Assembly (NCBI RefSeq): GCF_964204645.1
Contig: NC_134027.1
Span: 13,382,485-13,446,484 of the forward strand
Direction: 5' to 3'
Source: Tubulanus polymorphus
Lineage: Eukaryota > Nemertea > Palaeonemertea > Tubulaniformes > Tubulanidae
Length of the DNA: 64,000 nucleotides
A program made the translations under genes and the position numbers. Positions 50,961-62,216 of this stretch are shown one piece after another. Below the pieces are notes generated by a model. It saw nothing but the letters and a program-made list of their open reading frames with translations. It did not search any database and had not been told where the DNA came from. Each line of letters starts with the position of its first letter. The first letter of the stretch is position 1.

Positions 50961-53680
50961 TGTTTCCAGTCCCACTCACTTAAGCAGAGTGTACGCATTT
51001 AAGCCCATTTAATTTGGGATATACTATATGCCGAGTTGAATTGGCTTTAACACATATGATATCACACAAGCGAGACGGTAAGAACAGAGTATGTTTGGTC
51101 TGGTCAAGCGGAACGGTTACCCTTCCGTATGCTTCAAGCACTAAAGTTGGGTGGTTTTACAACAAAATCAATCCAATTCAAAAGCGATGTTGGTATATAA
51201 CTGTTCACTCATTGGATAATGGCCTTTCCATTTTTCATACAAGCTAAAAGTTCTCCACTTGGTCTCTCCAAATAGTTCAAATAATTTGTCCAGAACTGGT
51301 GAAATTAACTCACAATATAGAGTGCAGAAATTGAGTTATTTTCCCTGCCGTTACACCAGCGCTTGTACTCCAATTGCCATCTTGGATCACGTATGTATGG
51401 CCAACACATAACATCATAAATTGGTCCGCTAATATAGTGTTTTGTGGTATAGATGACACGTTTGTATGAATTTGTGCTGAACATAGATACTTTTTCAGGA
51501 CTTAAGGACCGAAAATTGGCAATATTTTTGATACAAACTGAGAAAGTATCAAAACATTTGAGAACGCGTTTCTTATGATTCACAGCTTGAACTAATTAAG
51601 CTTTGCAGGCGGTAAATGATATAATCGACTTTAATTCTAATAATGTTCTCCGGTAATCTTGGTACGATTTACATATCTTCTAACAGCTCCTCGTCGATGA
51701 CAACAACTCGAACAATCAGCTCTAAACTTTTTCGGTGAGTACAACATGGTTCAACAATCGCTTAAACGGTGTCGACGTAGACAATGGCGCGGAAATAAGT
51801 CCTGATGATTGGGAGAAATCTGCTGTTAGGCCTTCTGATAACTGAGACCCAGAGATGTTGGGTACTGTAGTGCGTATTATTAACATCCACCTGACAAAAT
51901 CAGAAACAATAAAAAATGTATCAATATAGTTTCTGCCTAATCAGAACACAAATAAAATAAACATTGTCGGGGCTTGTCAAGTTAGGATATCTAAGGCCGG
52001 CACTGGAATGATCTAGTTACCGTTGGCGTTGCATACCAACAAATCTAAGTCAAGAATAATTTTGGCAGACGTTAACGCCCGGCCAAGCCATTTTCATTCA
52101 GCAAAAGCAGACCGTCTCCCAGGCAAAATGAATTAGGTTGAAATTTGAATTTGAAATAAATTATTATTAGAAAGGCACACAAATGCGGTTGAAAAAGAAT
52201 CACATGCGACTAAAATTACGATGTATACTTTGATATCGATGCAATATACCTCGGTTACACATAAGCCTAGGTAAATGACGGTTTGCCGCTAGATAAATCG
52301 AAAGAAAACACCAGCTAATGTCACAGTTGTTAAAATTGTTCTAAGAATGTTGCGGGCTCGACTTTTACGGAATATATCATTCAGTATTCCATCAAAATTG
52401 GACCCAGCATTGCCACACTTAACTGGGTTCTTATTCTGGATTACATAATTCTATCATATTCAGCATCGGTAAAAATTCTGCGATTTCTTGTTCATCTAAA
52501 CTGGTTGTTTGGAGAATACCCCAGCTGCTGAGGGTATTCCTTAAACCAGTAACCAATCAGAGCGCAGCTTTCTCACAATGACGTGGAAAGCGGGATTATG
52601 TAGGCCGTGGCCTGAACAGTGATTATTTGAAAGAGCTTACGTGATCTCCGCATAATAAAAGTTTTAATTTTCGGGATGGAGCATATACGTATTCGCGAAA
52701 AATAGTGAATTTTGACTGTTTACTGCGTAACTGGAACGATCACCGTTTCACCTTCTTACCGTTTTATCTATGCTTGCTAACGTTTTAAATGGCGCAAATC
52801 GTATAACGAAAGTGTACGGTACAAAAGACGAGTTAACGTGCACGGCAATTTGTGAGTAAGTTATTTCCGGAAAGGTCCCCAGAGCCATTATTGAAGACTC
52901 CGTCGACATACAACGAAGTCAAAAATTGGGATAATTTGTTGTTGTTTGCTTAGTGCTATTATTGGTGTATTTTTTGCATTCTCGCAATTTCGATAAAGGT
53001 GGGCCTCGGACCCATTTAAATTCGTGGAACCCTAGTTCATTCCGGAATTCTCCTGAAAACCTGGGCATGCAGCCACTAAAGGATGCCCTAGAGAAGGGAC
53101 GGTATTCCATAATGTTGAAGTTTGTACTGTAATCCCTCTGGCCGGCTGGTTTTATTCTCTTATCCTTTTATCCTCGCATACCGCTACCGGTTTCACTGTC
53201 CCCCAACATAGCCTGACATATATTTCCAATATCTCTTATCTTATTATTTTGTTCTGGTCTAAAACAGCCGAATATAACCCGGTAGCTTTATGGACTGCCA
53301 TACAGCCAAGTTCGACTGCTTTATAGTGGCAAGTTTCTCTTTGAGTTCCCCCAAGACCAAATTGTCGAATTTTATGTTTCTCTCCATTTGGAAAAGCTCA
53401 TCTTCCAAGAGAAGTATCCAAGAGTGAGTTGCTTCAGCTTTAGATTCTCGTTTCCCTAAAAGAGCGCATCATTCAAACAATGAATCGGGCGACAAAGACA
53501 TAACGATCATGAAAACCTATCGAATTATTCTTAACAACCCAATTTAATAAAAAGTTTTCATGGCGATTTGCAAAAATGAGTGATGTCATTTTCGTCACGA
53601 TTCATGATTATAATCAAGGGTAGCAAATTTGCCCCCCCCCCCCATTAAAGGGTGAAATGGGTGCATTATCAGAACCAAAT
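50961..53680. other. Host-like DNA, no gene recognised
   Basis: Short frames only. The stretch around 52490-52570 (GGAGAATACCCCAGCTGCTG, CAGTAACCAATCAGAGCGCA) looks like a dispersed host repeat by composition but I cannot name it. A C-run lies at 53632-53643. Confidence 0.5.
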
Positions 53681-53689
53681 GTTTTAAAA

Positions 53690-53770
53690 CGGTCACTTGT
53701 CAGTAGACCACAGCTACTATAGAAAACCGACTGAATTGAAAGGTAAACTATTTCAGAGTGGCTGTTTTGA
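53690..53770 (+). repeat. Dispersed repeat, copy 2
   Basis: GAAAACCGACTGAATTGAAA with AGGTAAACTATTTC, a diverged copy of 25196-25275 in the same orientation. Confidence 0.5.
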
Positions 53771-54082
53771 AATGTATACTACTGGAAAAGTAGCCGATAT
53801 TGTTAATTGCTTATTGTTCTCAAGTAGCTACTAAGTAGAAGTAGACCTTTGAGTTCAAAAGTGCGATAGACATGTGCTTAAATTCAGCCTTTCATTCTGT
53901 GTATGGTCTTAAACATCAGTAACCATCAGGTGTTAGTTACACGAGCGATGGCAATCTTATATATCATCAGTAGATATTCGTTAACGTGGAATTTGGATTA
54001 CCTAGCTTATGTCCTCCTCACCAAAAGATATTAGCAAATGTAACTGCTGGTTATTCATTGCTGCTTTTTCTTATTCATTGAG

Positions 54083-54204
54083 AGTGATATTTGATCGAAT
54101 ACCGAGAGCTTATCGAGATCAATATCAAAAAGAACCTTGGAAATTCGTCGATACAAAAGATCTGCCGTACGATTACGATTCGATAATGCATTACCCTGAT
54201 AATG
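54083..54204 (+). CDS. Astacin-like metalloprotease, exon (Met-turn region)
   Basis: Partial host gene. Acceptor AG at 54081-54082 after a pyrimidine-rich stretch, donor GTAAGG at 54205. It encodes FDRIPRAYRDQYQKEPWKFV and LPYDYDSIMHYP; the YDYxSIMHY segment is the Met-turn of astacins (M12A zinc proteases). The HExxH zinc site belongs to an upstream exon that I could not find in this window. The exon ends in phase 1 and joins the next one in frame. Confidence 0.65.
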
Positions 54205-54317
54205 GTAAGGGCTTTACAAATTGATTGAATTAAATCTAATTGATTACTCAACGAATATGCTAGGTAATGATGTCAATTTTGCGTTATTTTCTTCGTATTG
54301 TAATTTTCTTTTTCTAG

Positions 54318-54425
54318 ATGGCGAACTTATAACAGTTGATCGTCGTGCCCAGCATCGAATCGGACAAAGAGAAAAATTGAGTTTTTACGACAAGAAATTA
54401 GCCAACATTATGTATAACTGTAACG
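54318..54425 (+). CDS. Astacin-like metalloprotease, exon (end of catalytic domain)
   Basis: Acceptor TTTTTCTAG at 54309-54317, donor GTAAGG at 54426. It encodes DGELITVDRRAQHRIGQREK and LSFYDKKLANIMYNC, which matches the IGQRxxLSFxDxxxxNxxYxC end of the astacin catalytic domain. Further exons may lie downstream or may have been cut by copy C, which begins about 400 bases later. Confidence 0.65.
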
Positions 54426-54725
54426 GTAAGGGCTTAGTACCAAATTTTTTGACGCCTTATAAAACGTTACCATTATGAAACCTAAACAATGTTAACCATT
54501 CAGCGTCATTTTACAAACGACAACCGTGAATCGATGTGCCAAACGCCACAGGTCTATGTGTACACATACAAGCTATTTGGCAAAATATCATTGACAAAGA
54601 TGTAGAATGTCTTCCTGTGATTATATAATGTGCTCTATTTGAACGTCGGAATGTTATATTGCATTGAATATCATTAGAAGACATAGAAGCTATCTACGAT
54701 CAGTGTAGGGCCGGTGTGAAGTACT

Positions 54726-54779
54726 CTCGAATTTATTTTTCGACCCTCCAACCTTTGACTTAAAACAACTTATTCCTAT
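54726..54779 (-). repeat. Fold-back repeat, half copy at the edge of copy C
   Basis: On the minus strand: TAATAGGAATAAGTTGTTTT, then CAAAGGTTGGAGGGTCGAAA and AATAAATTCGAGAG. This matches the left half of 26471-26603 and of 3533-3590. It ends about 90 bases before the PolB start of copy C. Confidence 0.65.
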
Positions 54780-54866
54780 TAACCTTATTAAACAACTTAT
54801 TCCTATATATATATATATGTATGAATAACTTCTGAAATCAATTTTAATAACAAATTTGATATTAAA

Positions 54867-56088
54867 ATGGAAGCAAATAAGAAGTACTACTGTTCAACAT
54901 GTAAAATTAATATAGATAAATCTCAAAAAGCAAGGCATAATAAAACTAAGACACATTTAGAAAATGAATTGAAATTAGAATATAAAGATGATATATTAGA
55001 AACTAAATTAGACCAGATTATTAAACCTGAAAATCATATTCTTACAGAAAAGTTAATGGTTACTCAGGAAGATAAATTTAATAATGTAGTGCATTATACA
55101 ATGTTAAAAATCTATTTGAATCAAGGAATGATTCTAAAAAAAGTGCATAGATATATATCATTTAGTCAATCTAAATGGTTAGAAAATATATAGATTTTAA
55201 CACCAAACAGAGAACTAAAGCTAAAACTGATTTTGAGAAAGATTTTTATCAAGTTCATGAATATTGCGTTCTATGGTAAAACTTGCGAGAATATTAGAAA
55301 TAGAAATGATATTGAGTTAGTTAGTAATGGTAAAAGAATTAGACATTTACAAACATATCCTAAGTTCATTGGTAACAGAATATTTGATGAAAATTTAGCC
55401 GCAGTTAAAATGAGGATAACTTCTATGAAATTTAATAAACCAATCTACGTTGGCGCTTCAGTTTTAGAAATATCAAAACTATTAATTTATGAATTTTACT
55501 ATAACGTATTACAACCTCATTTTGGAGAAAAGCATATAGAAATCTTATATTTTGATACCGATAGTTACTTATTAAAGATCAAAACTAATTACATAACAGA
55601 TGATTTGATAACATTAAAACATCATTTTGATTTTAGTAACTATCCTAAAACTCATCAATTGTTTAACAATGATAATAAAAAGGTGTCCGGTAAATTCAAA
55701 GATGAATAAGGTGGTGAAGAAATGATAGAGTTCATTGGAATTCGATCTAAAATGTATAGTTATAGAACTAAAGAACATGAAGCTAAAAAGTTAAAAAGGA
55801 ATTACAAAAAGCGTAGTAGAAAAAATCATTCATTTCAAAGATTACATCAATTGTATATTCAATGAAGAAGTTAGAAAACATAAGATGAAATGTTTAAGAT
55901 CTGAGTACCACGAGATGTTTATTGAAGAGATAGAGAAGATAAGTTTGAATCCTTTCGATGATAAAAGATATATTTTAGATGATGGTATACACACAGTCGC
56001 GTATGGTTGCAATTTAGATGAATACTTAAACTTTAAAAGAGAAGAAACAAAAGAGAATGAGATTATGAAAAGGATTCTAACATGTTAA
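54867..56088 (+). pseudogene. PolB with large internal deletion and intein-free motif C, copy C
   Basis: MEANKKYYCSTCKINIDKSQ and the first finger are joined after about 50 residues (near 55015) directly to a late PolB segment (IIKPENHILTEKLMVTQEDK), so the exonuclease domain and motif A are gone. Motif B reads IAFYGKTCENIRNRN (about 55265-55300) and motif C YFDTDSYLLK (about 55549-55578) with no intein. The natural C-terminus is present (ILDDGIHTVAYGCNLDEYLN, then KRILTC). Frame changes near 55190, 55708 and 55800. Confidence 0.85.
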
Positions 56089-56089
56089 T

Positions 56090-56118
56090 CGGTTTTAATA
56101 AAAAAATATGTTATTAAA
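56090..56118 (+). promoter_or_regulatory. Family II leader motif before the terminal gene, copy C
   Basis: GGTTTTAATAAAAAAATATG, then TTATTAAAATGGAGAG at the start codon. Same as upstream of 3473 and 16413. It begins a few bases after the PolB stop codon. Confidence 0.45.
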
Positions 56119-56472
56119 ATGGAGAGTAAACAAGTACACAATGAGAACAACGAATCATTTCTAGATAGAATAAAAGATACTAAAAATGCTAAATCAGTAG
56201 ATTATAAATCTAAAAAAATAAATGAACTAACAATTCATACGAAATATTTAAATACAAATATTGATACAGTTACTATTAAATATGGAGATAAATTAGTTAT
56301 TCACTTATAATATGAAAGATTGAAAGGAAATAAATATAAATTCAGAACATATTTACCAGATAGATTCCATAGATTATCAAGTGAAGATTAAGAAGAATTA
56401 TGTTCTGGTGATTTCTATTTCATATACATAGGTAAGAATGAAAAAGGGCACCATGAAATAGATTTTGAATAA
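56119..56472 (+). pseudogene. Terminal small protein, broken, copy C
   Basis: MESKQVHNENNESFLDRIKD opens it; TIKYGDKLVIHL, YLPDRFHRLSSED and GHHEIDFE follow. Stops at 56308-56310 and near 56388. It lies between PolB and penton, both rightward. Confidence 0.75.
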
Positions 56473-56489
56473 GAAAATTTGTAAAATTA

Positions 56490-58784
56490 ATGGTAGAATT
56501 AAAAGAATACAGAATATTTGTTGATTCTAGAAGACTTACAAATTATAAATCACATAATTTACTAGTACAATTAGATAGAGAATTTGAAAATTGTGTAGAT
56601 TTAAAATTAGTAAATGTAAGTTTATGTAATTCTTTTTATAATATATCGGAAAAATCTATTGAACATAGAGTCTTTTTAATTCATGATAGAAATAAAAATA
56701 GATGGTTTCATCTTTTTCTTAAACCAGGATTATAATATGTAATAGATGAAATCCAAGTGACGGACGCTTCGTCACAGCTTGATGATTTAATTTTTTATAC
56801 TAACAAATCATTTCGATTCAAAAACAACCTCGTGTATTTTGATATTGTGTATTGTGTATGTATTGTGTATTTTGAGTATATAACGAAATACACTCAGAAT
56901 ATTGTCAGTGACTAGGAACACAGAGAAAATTAATTGTAGTCAATCCTATGGAACTGGAAAGTAACTTTGATCAATTTTATTTCAAATTGAAATTGTACTT
57001 TGGCCCGAAGCATATTAATTCTTAGATAAAACTTGGGAAAATGAAAAATAATGCCAGAGGGTTGGCGGAGGGGGAAAGACAATTAAACTGCAACTCTAAG
57101 GTTTGATTCATATCTGGTTATAGAAAATTTGGGCTTTTAGGATTAGGAAATTCAATTTTCTGAAAAAGACTTGACCCAATTTCCCAACTGAATTGTTTAT
57201 TTATTTTAATTTTTGGTCTTTGGCTTACCCGTGGCTCTGTTTATTACTGCTAAAAACTATTTCGATTTAGATTAGTGTATCAAGAATTATTCAATGGTTT
57301 AAACCACTTTGCAAAACCACTATATAACCGACATTTCGAAGTGAAACTGAGTCAGAATGAGACTGGTTTTTGCAAGATTGAAGAATTTTTGACCTGGTTG
57401 TTGATTTAGAAATTAACACCATCCGAAAAAAGGACAAGAGGGTTACTACAAACTTTTTGATAACGGAGAAAAATGGAAGACGCGTTGAAATGCATCAATC
57501 GGAAAATTATTTTCTGCCAGAAAGAATCGAATTAATCAAGATGGAAAATTCAAATGTCAATACAAAAATTGATTTCTCTTACGAAAAATACTTATTTGTT
57601 TCTAATCATCCGATAATGTCGAATACCGGGAATCTACGGCTCAAGTAAATAAGCAGTGCACGTGGCTAGCGGTACCGAATTCCTTATTTGGTGTAAGAAG
57701 GGGTGGAGACTAAATGTTGTTGCCGACCGCGATGTTGGGGCTGCTGCTCGAGCGAGACCGATCGGCGATCCGCCGCGCTGTCGTGAAATTTTAAGCAAAT
57801 CGTACGACTCAGTCTAACACGACTCGCTGTTTTAGAGTCATTTAATTTGATAAGATAATTAAATATTTCAGTGCTGTGGCTGGGGTCGACTGCTGTACGT
57901 GCGCGCTAGAGCGTAATTCTCCGGGATTCGAACCCGCGCGCGATTGTTATTATGAATTCGCTCCAGTTGCTAAAGGAATTTCAGCTATTTTGAACTCGTT
58001 CGATCAACGCGGTTCATTGTTAAACGATTCAACGATCCAATCTTGGTCGAAATTTCACGAAATAAATACATTCTGAAATCACCCGATCCAAAAGTTGCCG
58101 GATTTTAGTTACTTCGCTGCCGGATTTTAGCGTGACGTAATTCTACTTCCGATTTCCCCATGAACTTCAAACCGGACGTACCCTGACGTCATTTTTTTCT
58201 GACTTTGTCAGTAAGTCAGATTCGGTTAAAAAGACACTTTCTAGAATCCACATATACACGTTTATCAAAGGGACGTCGTCCGTCTATAATTTAGAAACAT
58301 TAGCTCAAGAAATTAATAAAAGAGCACGCTCAAGAATGGGCGCATCTGCTGGATTTGGATTAAGACTGATTAAAAGTGATAGCTCTGATAAAGTAAGAAT
58401 AAAATTAGGCAATTTCTAGTTAAAAAACCTTTAGCTAAAATTTTAGGAATAACTCCAGGTGTAAGCATACGTAATGCTGATGCTACACCAAATATAATGC
58501 CTTTTACACACTTTTATATTTATTGCAATTTAATTGATCCTACAAAGACATTTGAAGCAACTAAAGACACAATTTGTAATTCTGGTTTATTTTATATTCT
58601 ACCATTAAAAAATGTTAAAGAATTTGGAACACAAATAAATTATAATTTAGCCGAGTGCGATTTCAAACCATGCATTCCTCAACTTAATAATTTTAGATTA
58701 GAAATTAGAAATCACAATGGATATTTGATTGATTTAAATAATTTTCCTGTAATCAATGAATTAGTTATAAGATGTAAAGAGTAA
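56490..58784 (+). pseudogene. Penton-like minor capsid protein, split by a 1.55-kb insertion, copy C
   Basis: 5' part 56490-56735 (VELKEYRIFVDSRRLTNYKS to LFLKPGL), insertion, 3' part from about 58284 (NLETLAQEINKRARSRMG) to 58784 (IRNHNGYLIDLNNFP...). A further frame change near 58415. The two parts together cover the whole family. Confidence 0.8.
56736..58283. mobile_element. 1.55-kb insertion inside the penton gene, class unknown
   Basis: Host-like composition. The gene sequence on both sides shares the bases TA at the junction (GGATTATA and TATAATTTAG), which would fit a 2-bp TA target duplication as made by Tc1/mariner-type elements, but no clear inverted ends or transposase is seen. 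GTGACGGACGCTTCGTCAC (56758-56776) is a short palindrome near the left end. A B-box-like GGGTTCGAATCCCGG on the minus strand at about 57917-57931 suggests a tRNA-derived fragment. Otherwise non-coding. Confidence 0.5.
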
Positions 58785-58800
58785 TTGTTTTGATATATAA

Positions 58801-59133
58801 ATGAATATAACTGTTGGACCGAGTCTATGTTTTGGGTTATATTTTAAACATGGTAAAGAAATGAGAATTAAACTAAATGATGTAATTACTGATATCAAAA
58901 GTAAGTCATTTAATAATGCATCAATGATTAATAAAGAAAATTATAATATAGAAAAAGTAATTGATTTAATTAAAACATCTTTAGAATATTATGAACTAAA
59001 TGCAGATGGAACAATCGATGATATTAAAAACATATTATCTAAAATATATGATAATCATAGAAGAAGTATTGAAATAAATGTTGAACTAATTATAACTAAG
59101 ATAACTAAATATTTTGAAGGTGATTTTTTTTAA
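58801..59133 (+). CDS. Small helical protein of unknown function, copy C
   Basis: 110 residues, open, in an otherwise decayed copy. NITVGPSLCFGLYFKHGKEM then IKLNDVITDIKSKSFNNASM and a charged helical rest. Homologue of 37138-37479 over its full length. The start signal is TAATTGTTTTGATATATAAATG. Confidence 0.55.
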   Translation: MNITVGPSLCFGLYFKHGKEMRIKLNDVITDIKSKSFNNASMINKENYNIEKVIDLIKTSLEYYELNADGTIDDIKNILSKIYDNHRRSIEINVELIITKITKYFEGDFF

Positions 59134-59140
59134 TTAATAA

Positions 59141-59387
59141 ATGAGTGATAATAAGTGGATGATAAATGGATAATATAATGGAGCATTATTATCAGTTGGA
59201 ACTGTTTGGATATACAATGGTGTTAAAAAAAGTCTTTAAAATGGGAAGTGTTAATGTTGATAGATTTGATATAAATGATATCTTAAAATTAACATTAGCA
59301 GTTACTTTCTCTAATTTAACTATTGATTATTTAGAAAAACAAAAATATATTCCTCTTATAAAAATGCGTAATTTTTTTGTTAAATAA
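59141..59387 (+). pseudogene. Small membrane protein, frameshifted, copy C
   Basis: MSDNKWMING is followed by a stop and frame change (59170-59215), then KMGSVNVDRFDINDILKLTL and the IPLI end, where the natural stop is lost and the frame runs on to 59387. Homologue of 37480-37701. Confidence 0.55.
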
Positions 59388-59810
59388 ATGGCATCTGCAA
59401 TTATAACTATTATAGGATCGGCAATAGTTAACGCTTTAGCATTTACTGGTGGTGGATATTTATTTAAGCATATTGATAAAAATAGTTAATTAGCAGAACA
59501 AAGAAGACATAACTTAGCATTAGAGAAATACAATAAAGCTGCAGAAGAATACAGAGAAAAGAGACAAAACTATATGGATTATATAAATAAAGAATTATAT
59601 AATCAAAAAATTACACATAGAGATTTTCAATCAGTTGATGATGCAATGAGTTTATATAACGCAGTAACAAATAAAGAAAAATTACATCAATACAAACCTA
59701 AATTATCAGATTATTATACCCCAAGTAGTAAACAGAAGAAATATGAAATAATATGGATTTTAGGTGGAACAGTTATTGTTATATTTGTAGCATATAAATT
59801 TACTAATTAA
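59388..59810 (+). pseudogene. Bitopic membrane protein, one stop, copy C
   Basis: MASAIITIIGSAIVNALAF, one TAA at 59488-59490, then the coiled-coil middle and the C-terminal membrane segment ending FTN. Homologue of 37726-38148. The start is preceded by TAATTTTTTTGTTAAATAA. Confidence 0.6.
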
Positions 59811-59835
59811 TTATATATTATTTTTTGTCAAATAA

Positions 59836-60715
59836 ATGGATGATAAAATTGATAATATTGATATTATTTCTCATGATTTCAGTAAAACTAAATTAGAATT
59901 ATATTTTGAAAAACAAATATTAGAATTTGAAAATGATTTAAAAGTTAAAAAGAAAAAATATTTAAAATCTAAAATCATATATTATTTTATTATAAGTGGT
60001 TCAGTTACAATAAGTTCTGTAATAACATTTCTAGCAATAATGAATTTAATATAAATATTAATTCCGATTTTAGAGCGCATGGTAAATTACATGGCGTTGG
60101 TGAACAGTTTGAAATAAAAAGAATTGATTATATGCATATAGTTGGAGCTTATCATCATTATAAAATTGATAATATTAATGGATGGATTAATTTCATTTTA
60201 GAAAATAGTGAAGGATTTACAAAATCAGCTATACAAAGAATAAATCAATAAGAATTTATTTAATTTGTATTCTAGGTGCGTAAGTTGAAACAAGATCACC
60301 AATAGTTGGAAATGATAATACTTCATTTGATGCGCAGAAACAATTCAAAGATTTATTTGAAGATTCCATTCATAATGATTAAAATGGATCGATTCCAGAA
60401 AATATAGTCAGTTACCAAAATTATTTAGATAAATCTCACGTAAGATTAAATTATTGTATAGGACCCAATTTATTAATTATTTCTGATGATTTAATATTAA
60501 AGATGGGAAATATAATTGGTTATAATAATTTAATTAGAACTGCATTAATACATAATAAGTTTGGATTAAATAATATAAATAAAAAAATTATCACCGCTCC
60601 AAAATTAATGGAAGGTGAAAGAATTTAAAAACATATTCAAACAACAGATAATGCTAAATTAGCTATAACTTATATAGGAATTGTAATTGGAGGAATATTA
60701 TATTTTAAATTTTAA
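59836..60715 (+). pseudogene. Deletion fusion of the two-helix membrane protein and the CATTGCG-family protein, copy C
   Basis: The first 70 codons match 38168-38400 (MDDKIDNIDIISHDFSKTKL to SVITFLAI). The sequence then jumps, near 60035, into the middle of the homologue of 38610-39998 (NINSDFRAHGKLHGVGEQFE), so the second membrane helix and the CATTGCG region are deleted. The rest keeps NGWINFILENSEGFTKSA, SPIVGN and the C-terminal helix GIVIGGILYF, with several stops. The GKLHGVGEQFEIKRIDYMH stretch is unlike the two other copies. Confidence 0.6.
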
Positions 60716-60731
60716 TTTTTATAAAATATAA

Positions 60732-62194
60732 ATGGAAGTAGAAGGTGGAGAAGCTTATGAAATGGGAGAAATGGGAAATAATAATGATGGATTTATACCT
60801 GATGAACCACAACCTGATTTTAATGAAACTAATATTGATAACGATAATCAAACAGCATATAGTTCTAATTTAGCAGATAGTGGTTCTAAAGCCCCTTCAA
60901 CAGAGGAGTTTGATAAAAAAAACTAGATCGAGAATAAATGCTGAAAATGAAAATCCAGATTTAGTAAAACAAAATTTAGAAAATAATGAATTTATATATA
61001 ATTTCGAACCTATATTTGAAAATTCTGGATATAGTATAAATAATAAAGGTTCTAGACTTTTAGTACAAGAATTAAAATTTAGATGGTGAATATAATTATC
61101 ATTTGAAAGATGATAATTATATTAATATCATTTATAAAAATCAAGATAAAATATTAGCAGAGTCAACTTTGAGAAAATTAGACCCATCTAGAATTAAAAG
61201 AATAAGAAATAGTAATGAAATGGAAAATGTTACACAAGAAGAAATAAATCAAAATGAAAAATTATTTAAACGAAGAATTAAAAATTTTTATGAAATAATC
61301 AATAATAATTTAGAAACAGAAACAACCTCTGAACAGAATATAACTTCCAAAACTAGTAAACTTAAATAGAATAAAGTTCCAATTGAAAAGCTTTTACCGA
61401 AATGATTAATAGATGCAACAAATCAACAATTGGGAGATTTAAATATATTTTCTGATAAAGCAATTAGAGAAATTATTAGTATAAGAAATAAAGCTGATAA
61501 ATTTGCGCATGATAAAAGTATAAGAGATTTTAAAATTAGAACTTTAGAAAAAGAGATAGAACTGATAAAATTAAAGAAATAGAACAATTAAAATTAGATA
61601 GAGATAATAAAGTTATTGAAGAAATTGAATTTAAAAAAAAGAAATGTATATTTAGAAAAAGAAAAAGATGATTTAGATAATAACATAGAATTACAGAAAG
61701 TAGAAATTAAATTATTATCAAAATCATATGATTATAATATTAATGGATTAAAAGTTATTTTTAAAGATTTGTTGATAAAACCAAATTCTGAAATATCATT
61801 GAAAGAAAGAATAAAATTATTATTTAAATTAGAAGGTATAACAATTCTTTCAATTCTAACAGCTGTAACTATAATATTTACAACAATAGGTTTAGCTATT
61901 TCAAATTCATTAAAATCTACGCCTACTCCTTAAAAACCAGATAAACCACCAAATAATAATAATTCTATACAGGATAAAGTGAAAGATGGATAAAAAAAAT
62001 TAGCAAAATATTTATGGGAACTATCTAAAAAATCTGCTGCAGCTTTACCCGGAATTATTGCATCAATTGTTGGTTTTATATTGAAATCTGCAGGGAATAT
62101 TCTTAACTTTGCTGCTGAGCATATTATTTTATTTTTAATTACAGTTGTAAGTGCAATTATTTTTGGATTAGTAAATATGATTAAAAATAAATGA
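60732..62194 (+). pseudogene. Coiled-coil membrane protein, broken, copy C
   Basis: MEVEGGEAYEMGEMGNNNDG opens it; same modules as 40015-41465, ending with LKSAGNILNFAAEHIILFL and MIKNK at 62194. Frame changes near 60920, 61080 and 61560-61640 and stops near 61367, 61403, 61930 and 61990. Confidence 0.6.
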
Positions 62195-62197
62195 TTA

Positions 62198-62216
62198 ATT
62201 TTTTTTTGTTAAATAA
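62198..62216 (+). promoter_or_regulatory. Start signal of the major capsid gene, copy C
   Basis: ATTTTTTTTTGTTAAATAA before ATG; compare 41471-41489. Confidence 0.5.

Noticed and set aside
57917-57931. tRNA gene on the minus strand at GGGTTCGAATCCCGG
   Set aside because: Only the B-box is convincing; no A-box at the proper distance and no acceptor pairing was found. At most a SINE fragment.
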